64,000 nucleotides of DNA from Anodontia alba (taxonomy: Eukaryota; Mollusca; Bivalvia; Lucinida; Lucinidae), in contig OZ024837.1 of NCBI GenBank assembly GCA_964016985.1, positions 40,487,207 to 40,551,206 of the forward strand. Reading direction: 5' to 3'. How positions within the stretch are numbered: the stretch's first letter is position 1; every line of letters begins with the position of its first letter. The position numbers and the translations under genes are program-made. The notes below the pieces were generated by a model. The model saw only the letters and a program-made list of their open reading frames with translations, was not told where the DNA came from and made no database searches. Positions 10,750 to 20,727 of the stretch are shown here, piece by piece.

Positions 10750-10925
10750 TTCAAAGCAAAGTTTTAAAACTTTATTCATAGCAAGGTTTTAAAACTTTAA
10801 TCATAGGTTTGAACTTCACACCAAGGTTTGAAATCTTCAATCCTACTTTTAAATCTAGGTCTGGAGACTAATTGTGTATTTGGCTTAAATCTAGGTTTGG
10901 AGACTAATTGTGTAAAAGGCCCCCA
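10750..10925 (+). repeat. Short local tandem duplications
   Basis: A GCAA(A)GTTTTAAAACTTTA unit occurs twice near 10757-10800. AAATCTAGG(T)(C/T)TGGAGACTA followed by ATTGTGTA occurs twice near 10850-10913. These are small tandem duplications in non-coding sequence. Confidence 0.8.
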
Positions 10926-11806
10926 TTTTGTGCTTCGTGATTGTGTCGTTTTCTGGGTATTTTGGTGGACACACAAGTAGCTTTGTAGGAAATCCTGGGG
11001 AAAAAAAAAAAAGATCAACACAGCTTTGTTTGAGTATTCTTTGATTATTATAATAATGGTATTCTGAAGTAGTTTGTGCAAATGTCGATAGCATGTACTT
11101 CATTGTTTTCTTTCTCTTTGTTTTATGTTCAGTCTGGAAAATATCTTCTTTCGTAAGTCGTCTTATTTTGCTAGGTGCTTTAATCATAAGCAGTAAATTT
11201 GCAAAGTTCTGTCATAATTCAATGCAAAACTATTTATCGTAACTACCTATACATAAAAGGTTTTATTCTGTCATTGTTTATGGTTTTAATGTTTGCTCAT
11301 GGTAAAATAATTGCAAATTATGCAAAAAATCGATAGGTTAGGTAGATTGTAGGTGAATTCTTAACACGTTCTAAAGACGTTTTCACATCGTTAGTGAGAA
11401 GCAAATATAATTAAAAATACGTGTGGAAAAGCAACGATATCATAAGACAGGCTACAAATGTTCAGTTGACTTCAGAAATTGCAGAAAAAATGTTTGACTA
11501 TAAATTCATTTTCATGTGAATATTTGAGAAAAAGGTTTCGGATTAGAAATTGCCACAAACAAATAAAGTGTTGCATTTAGAAGAAAACATACGCCTAGCT
11601 AAAACGTGAAGCACAATAATTATTCTCACAAACGTTGTAGAAATATATTCTGTAAATAGGTGTCATAAAGGAAAATGTAACTAAAACACAAAACACAAAC
11701 AACCGAATTTACAAATGAGTGTCCTGTGTCCTGTGAAGAGAATTGTTTTCCTTAAACTAAAACACAAGCCTCAATCATACGAGAAGCCCAGTATGTTCAC
11801 AGATCG
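10926..11806. other. AT-rich; degenerate family J similarity
   Basis: Between about 11170 and 11360 the order of motifs (AGTAAATTTGCAAAGTTCTG, CAATGCAAAACTATTTATCG, GCAAATTATGCAAAAAATCG, GGTTAGGTAGATTG) matches the family J elements at 17207-17760 and 60930-61560. No terminal repeat is clear. No gene is seen. Confidence 0.45.
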
Positions 11807-12181
11807 CTACTCATAGTAATATATGATTGTGTCAAAGGCCACGTCTTTAGGCCTTGATTCGCCTATTCTTGTAATGGAAATTGCCGGTCTGTTATGCAAC
11901 AGAATGCTATTGCTCCGATGAAAAATTACCCTGTCACCAATTTCAGCATGCCTTTCACCATCCTGAAGTAAAATTGTAAAACACAGCTGCGTACTTATGT
12001 ACAAAACGTTTAGGAACATGTTATTCTGGGCTGCGGCAGAAATGCAAAGTGATAGCGATGTTTTGCCCTGGATCACTCTACCAAATGACGTGCGAGAATA
12101 GGAGTATTGGTCCAGGGCAATCGCGAATAACTTGCACTTCTGAACGCAGTCCTGGTATCCTGGTTGGGTTGTGATGGGCAT
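11807..12181 (-). CDS. Unrecognised 124-codon reading frame, possible exon
   Basis: The minus-strand frame is open for 124 codons to a stop at its left end. Its protein-like content includes two cysteines in CVQKC, a hydrophobic stretch around residues 56-70 (LNVLYISTQLCFTILL) and a charged C-terminal part with GDRVIFHRSN. Its composition is more balanced than the repeat-derived frames nearby, and it lies outside any repeat family I could delimit. The first ATG need not be the real start, because an upstream splice acceptor could exist beyond 12181, where R1 repeat sequence begins. I do not recognise the family. It may be a terminal exon, an old retroposed fragment or a chance open frame. Confidence 0.3.
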   Translation of the reverse strand: MPITTQPGYQDCVQKCKLFAIALDQYSYSRTSFGRVIQGKTSLSLCISAAAQNNMFLNVLYISTQLCFTILLQDGERHAEIGDRVIFHRSNSILLHNRPAISITRIGESRPKDVAFDTIIYYYE

Positions 12182-12224
12182 CGCCGGGAACCAAAGAACC
12201 GGGAAAGAAGAACCGCAACGTGCG

Positions 12225-12430
12225 AAAACAAACTTTCTGACACATGGCCCGACGAAGAATCAAATCAACCGACGAATCCAAACAGTCTGATCAGAGTCTC
12301 ATTTGCCCGCATAAAGAAACGGTGCATCCTTGACTATCCAGAATGCGCCCAAGAATGCGTATGCAGATCTGTATCTTCGTTGGGCGCACATGCCCGAGGG
12401 TACGTTTTCTGACATTGCGGCTCAAAGGTT
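12225..12430. repeat. R1 palindromic repeat, diverged copy
   Basis: AGTCTGATCAGAGTCTCATT and CGTTGGGCGCACATGCCC are R1 motifs, but the TIRs are eroded. Confidence 0.55.
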
Positions 12431-12474
12431 TACGAATATATATGCAAGGCGTCTGAATTTTAGGTCGTTTCTTA

Positions 12475-12716
12475 AGACGAGCTACCGCATGACAAAACCA
12501 ACATTATGGAATGTGCGCCCAGGGAAGAGATCAATATAGGTATCCGCCCAGTCTGATCAGAGTCTTCGCTGTCCGCATGAAGTAAGCTTGGGTTCTTAGG
12601 TATTCTTTGACCGCACAGCGAAGACTCTGATCAGACTGAGCGGATGCCCAGACTGATCTGAGTCGTTGCTAGGCACACATCCATTTTCTTTTCATTTTGT
12701 CATGAGGTGGCTTAAA
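12475..12716. mobile_element. R1 MITE (GATCAGACTG palindromes)
   Basis: It is bounded by GCATGACAAAACCAACATTA on the left and ATTTTGTCATGAGGTGGCTT on the right, which are inverted repeats. Inside are two GC-rich palindromes, TCCGCCCAGTCTGATCAGAG and GACTCTGATCAGACTGAGCG. The same structure occurs at 18278-18510 and 21827-22066, so this is a non-autonomous TIR family. Confidence 0.75.
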
Positions 12717-12739
12717 TTACGACTACCATAATAGCCCTA

Positions 12740-12854
12740 CGTTTTCAGTCAGGCAGGCCTGAGCAAACAGCGTAGACCCAGATAAGACACTGCAGAACGC
12801 TGCGTCTGATCAGGTTCAACACTGTTTATCATTCATCTAGTATTTTTTGTAAAA
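12740..12854. repeat. R4 palindromic fragment
   Basis: AGCGTAGACCCAGATAAGAC and GCTGCGTCTGATCAGGTTC resemble the motif at 40325-40385 and the units of the 6280-6800 array. Boundaries are unclear. Confidence 0.4.
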
Positions 12855-13182
12855 TACAGTGAACCCTCGTTACAACGTTGCCATTAAAATGAATTTGCTG
12901 TTGTACAGAATACTTAATGAGCAGATTGAGATGTAAGACAGGTATCCTTTTGTTCTTATTTCCCCATAGAACATATGTTTTGGGTATTTGTTAGAATTGC
13001 CTTACTGAGGCAATTCTTACAAGTATCCAAAACATATGTTTCTTTAAAGTATTAAATGCAATATTCTTGCATAATTTGTAGCTGATTGTTGTCTCTTAAG
13101 CGAAGGTTTCGTGACAGTCAAATTGTCATTATAACGAATTTTGTCGTTGTATCAAGTGTCGGTATAAAGAGGGTTGTCTGTA
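12855..13182 (+). mobile_element. MITE family B, copy 1 (Tc1/mariner-like ends)
   Basis: The left end TACAGTGAACCCTCGTTA and right end TAAAGAGGGTTGTCTGTA are imperfect inverted repeats bounded by TA, as expected of Tc1/mariner derivatives. The centre is a hairpin, TTTGGGTATTTGTTAGAATT, pairing with AATTCTTACAAGTATCCAAA. Confidence 0.85.
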
Positions 13183-13189
13183 GAGTCAA

Positions 13190-13740
13190 AGTTTGGGACA
13201 AGGATTGCAAGGTAACTAGGTGTTCCGAGTACTTAGTGTAGCTGCGGTATTTCTTCGTCGAACCTGTAGGCAAACCTTTGAGACAAAAAAAGGTAAAAAT
13301 AAAAGTCCAGGGAATGCCACGATCACAAGTCGCAGACAATCCCTGGCACCAATAGGAACAAGAAGGAGGCACAGACCAACACGCGCAAAACAACAAAGCG
13401 CACGAAATGTACACAGACCATTTCACGCTTCTCCAAGCGAGATAATCGCAATGCTAAAAAGACTGAAAACACAAAGCGCACGGCAAGATGATTTTAATTT
13501 GATGGGAGGTGTGGGATAATTGTATTGGTTCCTGATCATTGCCTTCCCTCCTATTTTTTAATAGCCTCGTAGATTTAATCGCAAAGCTGCACAGAGAAAA
13601 GCACCACCGGGGCCACCTCTTTTGAATACCGGGAGGGTTGGGAGGCGTGGGGAGGGGCGGTTAAAGCACTTTTACAGTCGACTAGCTTCACCCTTGGTTC
13701 CGATGCTACTTTAATACAGGAATACATAAAATTTGGGTTT
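13190..13740 (-). repeat. R2-related repeat, inverted
   Basis: GTCCAGGGAATGCCACGATC, TTCTCCAAGCGAGATAATCG and GGGCGGTTAAAGCACTTTTA are reverse complements of R2 motifs, with extra sequence between. Frames across it on both strands are repeat-derived. Confidence 0.65.
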
Positions 13741-13973
13741 GCATAATGGTTCCCAACTCAGTCGATGCATCATAGCAAAAATAAAAATAAATCAAATAAA
13801 TCACTATGATAAACAAAGACAAACCGTTAACGGTTCGATATAGATTTTAGCAGAATGCTATCTCAGCTCACAGCATGAAAAATTGTATAATTGACCCATA
13901 ATAGAAAAGCCCCTTATGCAATATGTGGATAAATGAAGCCCAGCATTAGCATTAGCTATGTCTTATCAGAATC
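13741..13973. other. Nothing seen
   Basis: No feature could be supported between the R2 copy and the MITE-C fragment. Confidence 0.4.
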
Positions 13974-14004
13974 CATATACTCGAACCTCAATGGCTCGAG
14001 CATC
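13974..14004 (+). mobile_element. MITE-C 5' fragment cut by MITE-A
   Basis: ATACTCGAACCTCAATGGCT followed by CGAGCATC is a family C left end. It stops exactly where MITE-A copy 7 starts, and no right part of C follows. Confidence 0.6.
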
Positions 14005-14282
14005 CATTACGAAAACACGCCTATACAAACATATTGAAAATTTCACCACCGAAAAACTGAAAATTTTCAGATAAAATTCTGATATTTTTTCATATTTTTC
14101 ATGATGCTCAAAACATAGATTGTGGGTACTCGTTAGAACCGCCTCGCGGTTCTAACGAGTACACACAATCTATGTTTTTTGAGGAGAAATAAAAAATAAT
14201 GTATACCCCTATAAACCCCAGTTTTATTATATAAAAGTCGGGTTTAAGGGGGTCAAAATTATATAGGCATGTTTCCGTGATG
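14005..14282 (-). mobile_element. MITE family A, copy 7
   Basis: The left end CATTACGAAAACACGCCTAT is perfect and the right end reads GGCATGTTTCCGTGATG. The core hairpin is shortened at the loop (CCGCCTCGCGGTTC) but its arms still pair. Confidence 0.9.
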
Positions 14283-14399
14283 TTTGGAATCTTGGGATTT
14301 TTTTCTTAGTTGGGTTTCTGTTTCTCAAGTCCTGTATCTGGCAAAACATAGTAACCCTACAATCGAAAAGATATACGGCTGAGTTTTGTATATATAAAG

Positions 14400-14760
14400 T
14401 TTGGATATTGGTTCATACAAACCGCTGTATAGCAATTCGAAAATTACTGCATTTTGGAAAACATTCATGCAATTTTTATGATACTGGTTTAGAATTTTGC
14501 CAAGCAACTGTAAGACTCGTTGACAGTAACCAATTAGCCCTAAGTGTTGATGAAACTGTAACAGACAAAGTTGCTAAACACAAACTTCTGGGCGTATTCA
14601 TTGACGAAACCCTTTCATACACACCACACATTGATAATCTATGTTCTGTGATGTCAACAAAAATATCTCTTCTCAAACAATTAGCTGCTTACGTCCCTTA
14701 GACTATGGTTGTAATATATGGGGAACAACATCATATGCCAATACTGAATGACTCAAAATT

Positions 14761-14800
<40 letters not shown>

Positions 14801-15183
14801 AACAAAAACGGCCGCCCGCATTATTTTTCAAGCTGAGTATAATACACACTCTCTGCTACCATGTTTCAATAACTGGAATAACTGAATGACTATATATTCC
14901 CAAAACATTAACTTATAACAAAGACATCTTTACTGATAAAGCACTGAATAACATGACTCCAACATATATTACTAACTTACTTATGCCAATGTCAACCGCC
15001 CATAATCGTTCACTGAGATCATCTTCAAATGGCCTCTTATCAAATACTAGATCAAGAACAAATGCGCTAAATGGTCGCTCTTTCTCGTATTCGGCCTTGA
15101 GAATATGGACTTTACTACCGCCCTTCCTGAGAACAAAGCCCTCACTGAATGAATTCAAAACATCCCTGAAATGGTACCTCTAA
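14400..15183 (+). pseudogene. Non-LTR retrotransposon reverse transcriptase, C-terminal remnant
   Basis: Frames on the plus strand join into the end of a LINE-type ORF2. The first part (about 14408-14701) contains HKLLGVFIDETLSYTPHID followed by ISLLKQLAAYVP, a pattern I recognise from the region after the RT palm in invertebrate LINEs. The second (14953-15183) contains MTPTYITNLLMPMSTAHNRS and a SYSALRIWTLLPPFLRT motif, typical of the extreme C terminus. Between them lie in-frame stops, a frame change and a poly-A run at about 14764-14799, so it is dead. The endonuclease and RT catalytic domains are absent (5' truncation, usual for LINEs). The stop after WYL at about 15183 probably is the original ORF end. 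Confidence 0.85.
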
Positions 15184-15710
15184 ACCATGATTTTGTTTTG
15201 ATTTATTATCACTATTATATCAAATTGCATTAATTTATTCAGTCATAATCACTGTGATATTTGCGTTCGATATGTGCAGTGTTTTCTGCTGATGTTAATG
15301 ACAGAATGCACAAACCCCAAACCCGAGCTGGTTCTGACATCCACGTATTATGATCCTAGATTAATAATTTTAAAAGTTTTGCCAGAAATTTCTTTAATTT
15401 CCCCACACTTTTTAACAAATGCTCTATTAGATATTAATCTAGCACGTCGCAATGATTAGAATTTCTCTTATTCATTTTTAACCACTGTTCATTTATTGCA
15501 TCCCATACACGGATATGTCAATTTTTACCATTGTATTAAATGTACATATGTGTTAATGTTGCATGTAATGTTTGTTTCATGTTCTGTTATGTTCAGTTTT
15601 ATTTGATTCATTTAAGAGGACCGCTTGGTAGAATGGCTTCTTTTAGCTTAAAGTGTTATCCTCTCCAAATATTGTATAAATAAATCAATAAAGTAAATAA
15701 ATGAAGTTCT
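15184..15710 (+). mobile_element. 3' UTR and tail of the same LINE
   Basis: After the ORF end, AT-rich sequence runs to GAGGACCGCTTGGTAGAATG, GTGTTATCCTCTCCAAATAT and the tail ATAAATAAATCAATAAAGTA near 15680-15700. A short A-rich repeat tail is what a LINE 3' end would show. The insertion's 5' junction lies near 14400 or earlier and is not resolved. Confidence 0.65.
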
Positions 15711-16440
15711 ATTAAGTGTATAGTCCGAAGGTATATACTAACAGGTAAATTACACCCGACTCGCGATAAATTAATTTATACAGTTGATGTCTGAATATAA
15801 ATTAGCACTGATTGTTTCAATGTTTTGTCGCGTTTTGTAAAACGGCGTGTATTTTATGGAATTTTGATGAACAGTTTTGTTTGCGGAAATTACGTCACTT
15901 ATTATGTTTGACCTTCACACATTCTTACCGAGTATAGTTCATCAACAAAGGTTTTATGGGAGACAGATTCATATAAGTCCTTGACCTTTTTTCTGAATCC
16001 CAGTTGAAATGTGTTCATGTTGATATATATTGTACATGTATCTGTATTTACAAATAGAATATGTTTAAACTAACAAAGGTTTTAAAATTAAGGACATGAA
16101 GAAATGCGCAACGATTCCCCTAAACATACATTTTTAAGACATACGTAAGTACAATACACTGCTCTACACGAATAACTTTAATAGAAAAACACAAGCACGA
16201 TCGTCCAATATATGTCTGGTAAAATTTAAAATGTGTCATTCAAAAAAGTGTCAGAAAATTTGCAATGAAACGTTTTATTACAGGCTATTTTGGACGAAAG
16301 TTCGAACATTTTGGTGTAAATTTATTTCTATATACCTTCTAATAAATGTTATAAAAACGGTAGACAGTTTATTTGAAATGTAGTTTGCATGCCAAATTAA
16401 AAAAAAATGTTGTCAGATAGAAAACAGGGTACTCTCCTTT
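15711..16440. other. AT-rich, nothing seen
   Basis: No gene or repeat boundary is supported. Confidence 0.5.
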
Positions 16441-16446
16441 AAAATG

Positions 16447-16523
16447 CGGAAAACGGACATAGTGTCACTCATGGAAAACGGCCATAGTGTCACTCATGGA
16501 AAACGGCCATAGTGTCTCTCATG
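16447..16523 (+). repeat. 30-bp minisatellite, about 2.5 units
   Basis: GGAAAACGG(A/C)CATAGTGTC followed by ACTCAT repeats three times in tandem, the last unit ending TCTCTCATGG. Confidence 0.9.
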
Positions 16524-16822
16524 GCTTCATATGCGCACGACAAAACAAACATTTTGCTTTCTGTTCTGTGCATTTTTCTTTCTTTCTTTATGATTTTAAC
16601 CGGAATACACAATGTTTTGTATACTAAGAATTTGTTAAGTATCAACTGGGCCTCCAAAGAAATGTGCCAGTCTTCGTGAAACGACATGCATGCATATCTG
16701 CTATACAGTTGTCTTATATACAGATATGTTAAGGCTTTCTTCCTATATCGAAATCAAACGTATATCTTTCCGATTTTAGGGTTACCAAAAACTCAGTACT
16801 CGAATCCGTACTATCTAATTAT
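16524..16822. other. Nothing seen
   Basis: This is non-coding AT-rich sequence before MITE-A copy 8. Confidence 0.4.
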
Positions 16823-17085
16823 CATTACGAAAACATGCCTATTCGAATATATCGAAAATTTCACCACCAAAAACTGAAAGTTTTCAGATAAAAATTCTGA
16901 TATTTTTCATATTATTGCTCAAAACATAGATTGTGGGCACTCGTTAGAACCGCCTCGCCGAGGTGATTCTATCGAGTACCCACCATCAAAGTTTTCAGCA
17001 GAAATAAGAAAAATAATGTATACCCCTGTAAACCCCAGTTTTACTATTAAGGGGGTCAAAATTATATAGGCGTGTTTTAATGATG
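16823..17085 (-). mobile_element. MITE family A, copy 8
   Basis: Left CATTACGAAAACATGCCTAT and right GGCGTGTTTTAATGATG are intact. The TGGGGTTT half of the second stem is lost (AGTTTTACTATTAAGGGGG). Confidence 0.88.
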
Positions 17086-17206
17086 TGCAGTTCGAGTCAC
17101 TAAGGGTTTATCACAGCGCCAAGTGAACAGAATAATGGCAATAATATATGAATGTCGGTTCGATCGTCTATAAAATAATGTTTGTTGAGTGTATTGTGCT
17201 TTCGAC
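17086..17206 (+). mobile_element. MITE-C left part, interrupted
   Basis: GTTCGAGTCACTAAGGGTTT through AATGTTTGTTGAGTGTA follows family C up to the left arm of its core hairpin, where family J interrupts it. The right part resumes at about 17761. Confidence 0.6.
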
Positions 17207-17760
17207 ATCTTTCAGAAAGTCGTTTTTTGCTTGGTGCTTTACACAGAAGAAGTAAATTTGCAAACTTTTGTCATGATTTAATGCAAAACTATTTGTCGTA
17301 ACAACCTATGCACAAAAAGTTTTATTGTAGTCATTGGTGTTTAAAAAATGAAATATTTTCACTTTTCCAATAGTAAAAATGAATGCAAATTATGCAGAAA
17401 TCTGTAGGGTAGGTAATTTGGAGGCAGATTTTCAACCAAGTCCGCTTGTTCATTTTTTTCTGAAATTTTCACAATGTTGTTGTGAAACATCAATAATTAA
17501 AATTCAGCGAAGAAAAATAAAAAAATATTTTCTTAGACAAAAAATCCCAAAAATCACTTTACTATAGAAATTACATAGGTCAGACCAATTTATGGCCGTA
17601 AATTTAATTTTACTGTAAATATTTGAGAACAGAACACAGAAACAGAAAAGACAAATGGTTTCTGATAAGATATGGACAATCAGAACAAAATATTTTCGTT
17701 TAAAATAAAACGCCAAACAAAAAACGTCTTTCCGAGAGATGTCGAAAGGACAGTAGTCAT
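17207..17760. mobile_element. Family J element (TIR ~TTTCGACATCTTTC)
   Basis: The ends GCTTTCGACATCTTTCAGAA and TTTCCGAGAGATGTCGAAAG are inverted repeats. Similar sequence order occurs at about 11170-11360, 53605-53771 plus 54873-55160, and 60930-61560. It sits inside the MITE-C core hairpin. Frames in it are short and lysine/phenylalanine-rich, so it is non-autonomous. Confidence 0.6.
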
Positions 17761-17955
17761 TTGATCGCATCGATGAGACGATTCTAAGGAGTACACACAA
17801 CATACAATTTCATGATAAAAAAGGAAAACAATCCTAAAATATCTCTAAATAGTTGCTTTTTTTGAGGAATCGGAAGAATTTATTAGGACCTAAAAAAAGG
17901 AGTTCAAATTAGCCACGGTAAACATGTTATCGTTGTTCGAGTCACTGAGGGTTTA
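17761..17955 (+). mobile_element. MITE-C right part
   Basis: CATCGATGAGACGATTCTAA followed by GTACACACAACATACAATTT is the right arm of the family C hairpin. The element then runs to GTTGTTCGAGTCACTGAGGG near 17950. Confidence 0.6.
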
Positions 17956-18277
17956 TTGTATACAGCATAAAAAGGTTAATTGTTGCTATTATTGTTCATT
18001 TCCCTATGTCAATTAGGTGACGGCATACCATGTGTTTTAAGGGAAATAAATATTCTTTTCAAGAAGGTAACACCGTCTAAATTGTTTTGCATCCGTTCTG
18101 AGAAAGAGTCTTCTCTAGAGTACCGGCAAATGTGCACCTTGGTAACGAAGCCTTTCAGTTTAGAGTTGAACCTTTCAGAAAGGGGCTTTGTGTACAGGAA
18201 GCAAACAAAGGTCAATGTTGTCTCCATTGTAACAAACGGTGAAAAACCTACCTGTGCAGCAAATACCTGAAATTAGC
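17956..18277. other. Weak reading frame, probably not a gene
   Basis: A plus-strand frame (17980-18270) follows a possible acceptor (TTTCCCTATGTCAATTAG). Its second half overlaps a family L-like block (AGAAAGGGGCTTTGTGTACA), so it is likely repeat-derived. Confidence 0.3.
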
Positions 18278-18510
18278 CACCTGATGACAAAACCAACAAA
18301 ATGTATGTTCGCCCAGCGAAGATTCAGGTTCAGCCTGGGCATCCACCCAATTTGATCAGAGTCTTTGCTGTGTGCTTAGTGGGTAGCTAAGGACCCTAAG
18401 CTTTCTTCATGCGGACAGCGAAGGGTCTGATCAGACTGGATGCCCAGTCTGATCTGAGTCTTCGTTGGGCGCACATACATTTTGTTAGTTTTGACATGAG
18501 GTGTCTAATT
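18278..18510. mobile_element. R1 MITE, copy 2
   Basis: Left GCCACCTGATGACAAAACCA and right TTTTGACATGAGGTGTCTAA are inverted repeats. The inner AGCGAAG/CTTCGCTG-type palindromes and two GATCAGA motifs are preserved. Confidence 0.8.
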
Positions 18511-18770
18511 TAAGGTATTTGCTGTTTAAGGCTGATCTGAGTCTTTGCTGGACGCAGATGCCAATGTGTTGGTTTAGTCATGTGGAAGCTCAAATATCAC
18601 TTATAGTTTCACATTACCATTAGTGTTAGTAAAATACCGTAGCCGACCTAATTACCGTACTGAGCGCGGTTTGTCAAAATTGGTCGGAAAATTATGTACC
18701 TACCTATACTAAGGTACACTTTGCAAAAGAGAGATTAGCGACGAACTAATCTAAGACTGTTTATGCTTTT
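18511..18770. other. Nothing seen
   Basis: A short R1-like fragment (GCTGATCTGAGTCTTTGCTG) occurs at about 18531; otherwise no feature. Confidence 0.4.
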
Positions 18771-18812
18771 TTTTTTATTTTTTATTTATTTATTTATTTT
18801 TTTGCCTTTATA
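18771..18812 (+). repeat. T-rich simple repeat
   Basis: This is a TTTTTTTTTATTTTTTATTT-type run. Confidence 0.9.
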
Positions 18813-18903
18813 AAGAAATAAATATAAGTACACTGGCTGTAATCTGAAGACTACGGCATTGTTTTGACAGCACATATATAGGTATGTGCGGTAATGCGGC
18901 ATT

Positions 18904-18945
<42 letters not shown>

Positions 18946-18960
18946 AACAGAGACAGAGAC
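18904..18960 (+). repeat. (GA)n(GACA)n microsatellite
   Basis: GAGAGAGAGAGA is followed by GACAGACAGACAGACAAACA and GACAGAGACGAGAG. Confidence 0.95.
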
Positions 18961-19009
18961 GAGAGGTTAGTAGGTCAGAGAAGAGAAATTTAGTTAATCT
19001 TGGTGAATG

Positions 19010-19335
19010 GATACACTCTCAGGGGAGACACTGTCAAAACTGTTTTGCCAAGTCTGAAAAGGGGTGTAATCCAAAAGGAAATAATGTGTTTCCAAGGGGA
19101 GCAAATTCTTTCCTTAATTGGGCTGCACCATGCGAAAACGTGTCTTCGGGCATATGCGGGCAGGTAAGGCCCTGATCAGACCTTCACTGTCCGCTAATAG
19201 AACCATTGGGTACTCCAGGGCATAATGAAGTATAGCAAAGTTTCTGATCAGATTATATGTCTGGATCTTCACTATTTGCAGTTACCTCGAAGACATGTTT
19301 TCTCTTATCGCGACTGACCCCTTTTCACAAGGGGA
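19010..19335 (+). repeat. Family L split by R3 repeat
   Basis: GATACACTCTCAGGGGAGAC to about 19120 belongs to family L. Then CATGCGAAAACGTGTCTTCG to about 19290 is R3. TGACCCCTTTTCACAAGGGG at 19316-19335 looks like the resumed end of L. R3 therefore probably inserted into L. Confidence 0.45.
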
Positions 19336-19681
19336 TACAGTGAACCCTCGTTACAAGGACAGCATTCGTTCACAAAGACGTTGCAGTTAAGATGAATTTG
19401 CTGTTGTACAGAATACTTAAAGAACAGATTGATATGTTAGAAAGGTCTTGTTTTGTTCTTATTTCCCCATAGAACATATGTTTTGGATATTTGTTAGAAT
19501 CGCCTCGCTGAGGCGATTCTAACAAATATCCAAAACATATGCTTCCTTAAATCATTAAATACAATATTCTTGCATAATTTGTGACTAATTGTTACTTCTT
19601 AAGCGAATGTTTTGCAACAAATTGTCATTATAACGAATTTTGTCGTTATATCGCGTGTCGGTATAAAGAGGGTTCTCTGTA
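19336..19681 (+). mobile_element. MITE family B, copy 2
   Basis: TACAGTGAACCCTCGTTACA and TAAAGAGGGTTCTCTGTA bound it. The central hairpin TTTGTTAGAATCGCCTCGCT / GAGGCGATTCTAACAAATA is nearly perfect. Confidence 0.9.
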
Positions 19682-19954
19682 TATTCTGACCTAGACTGTT
19701 TGCCATTCCACCAGGACTTTTAGACACAGGTGATAGGAAATATGTAGATAAGCAGAACTGGTCACATAACACAGCCATTTTTAAGCCCCGGATCTTGGTT
19801 GAATGGCATAAAGCGGGGCCCTACTTTTCAGGGGCCACAACTTCACTCTAAGTAAGATAATTCGAACCGGAACGACCCTCCAGAACAATAAAACGCACTC
19901 AAAAAACTGTAAACCGGTAACAATTAGTAAAACATTATGCAAAAATATTATATT
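19682..19954. other. Nothing firmly supported
   Basis: A palindromic-looking fragment lies near 19780-19850; no gene is evident. Confidence 0.35.
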
Positions 19955-20175
19955 TAATACTTTAAAGAAACATACTTCGCCTATTTGTTTGAATTGCTTC
20001 AGTGAGGCGATTCTAACAAATATCCAAAACATATGTGCAATGAGGATATAAAAACAAAACAAGACCTTTCTAAAACAGACCTTTATTACACATCAAACTG
20101 TTCATTAAGTATTCAGTTTAACAGCAAATTCATTTTAATAAACAAATGCTGTTGTTGCAACGAGGGTTCACTGTA
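19955..20175 (-). mobile_element. MITE family B, copy 3 (one end missing)
   Basis: Reversed, it ends at the intact TIR GCAACGAGGGTTCACTGTA. The core hairpin (GCTTCAGTGAGGCGATTC) is present, but the other TIR is absent. It is therefore truncated. Confidence 0.8.
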
Positions 20176-20198
20176 TAACGACATGTGACCGAAATAAC

Positions 20199-20537
20199 TA
20201 CAGTGGATCCACGTTACAACGACAACATTTGTTTCCAACGTTGCCATAAAAAATGAATTTGCTAGTGTAAAAAACTCTTAATGAGCCGAATAACATGTAA
20301 GAAAGAGCTTGTTTTATTCTTATTTCCTCATAGAATATATATTTTGATATTTGCTACAACTGTCCTGTGAGGTGACTGGAACAAATACCCAAAACATATA
20401 TTTTTTGAAGTACTGAATACAATGTTCTTGCACATTTTCTGATTAACTGTCACTTCTTAAGCGAATAACTCGTGCCATTGAATTATCATTATACCAAATT
20501 TTGTCGTCGCGTATCGGTGTAAAAAGTGTTGGCTGTA
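20199..20537 (+). mobile_element. MITE family B, copy 4 (diverged)
   Basis: The left end TACAGTGGATCCACGTTACA and right end AAAAGTGTTGGCTGTA are degraded TIRs. The core hairpin reads TTGCTACAACTGTCCTGTGA and no longer pairs fully, so this copy is older than copy 2. Confidence 0.8.
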
Positions 20538-20556
20538 TAACAAGATTTGACCATAC

Positions 20557-20717
20557 CTGTAGTGTTGTCACTTTGCTCTTAGCCGTGACTGCCTTGAAGT
20601 CTTGAAAGGCCTGTCGTTCACCACCAAATTTGCGGTATACCCGAATCTTGCTAGTACTATAGACCAGGTCAGCGTCACGTAGGAGATGTTTGGCAGCAAT
20701 ACGTCCTATTAAAACCG
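20557..20717 (-). CDS. Exon of a paralogous secreted-protein gene (unrecognised family)
   Basis: Read on the minus strand the exon could start after GTAGGTGCAG (AG at 20719-20718) and ends at CTACAG before the donor GTATGG. That gives 161 bp, 53 codons after two leftover bases, entering in phase 1 and leaving in phase 0, as in the exon at 46610-46785. The peptides also align: RVYRKFGGERQAFQDFKAV here, RVYTKRGNYRDTLRDFNSV there, each preceded by LIG some 15-25 residues earlier. This supports a duplicated gene or exon. MITE-A copy 9 begins 10 bp upstream of the inferred acceptor, so the normal polypyrimidine tract has been displaced; the exon may be dead or spliced through MITE sequence. No later exon of this paralog was found toward lower coordinates. 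Confidence 0.45.
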
Positions 20718-20727
20718 CTGCACCTAC

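Noticed and set aside
14408..15183. Intact reverse transcriptase gene
   Set aside because: Only the C-terminal end is present, with stops, a frame change and a poly-A insertion. It is annotated as a pseudogene.
17980..18270. 96-codon plus-strand frame after a possible splice acceptor
   Set aside because: Part of it coincides with a family L-like repeat block, and no donor or partner exon was found.
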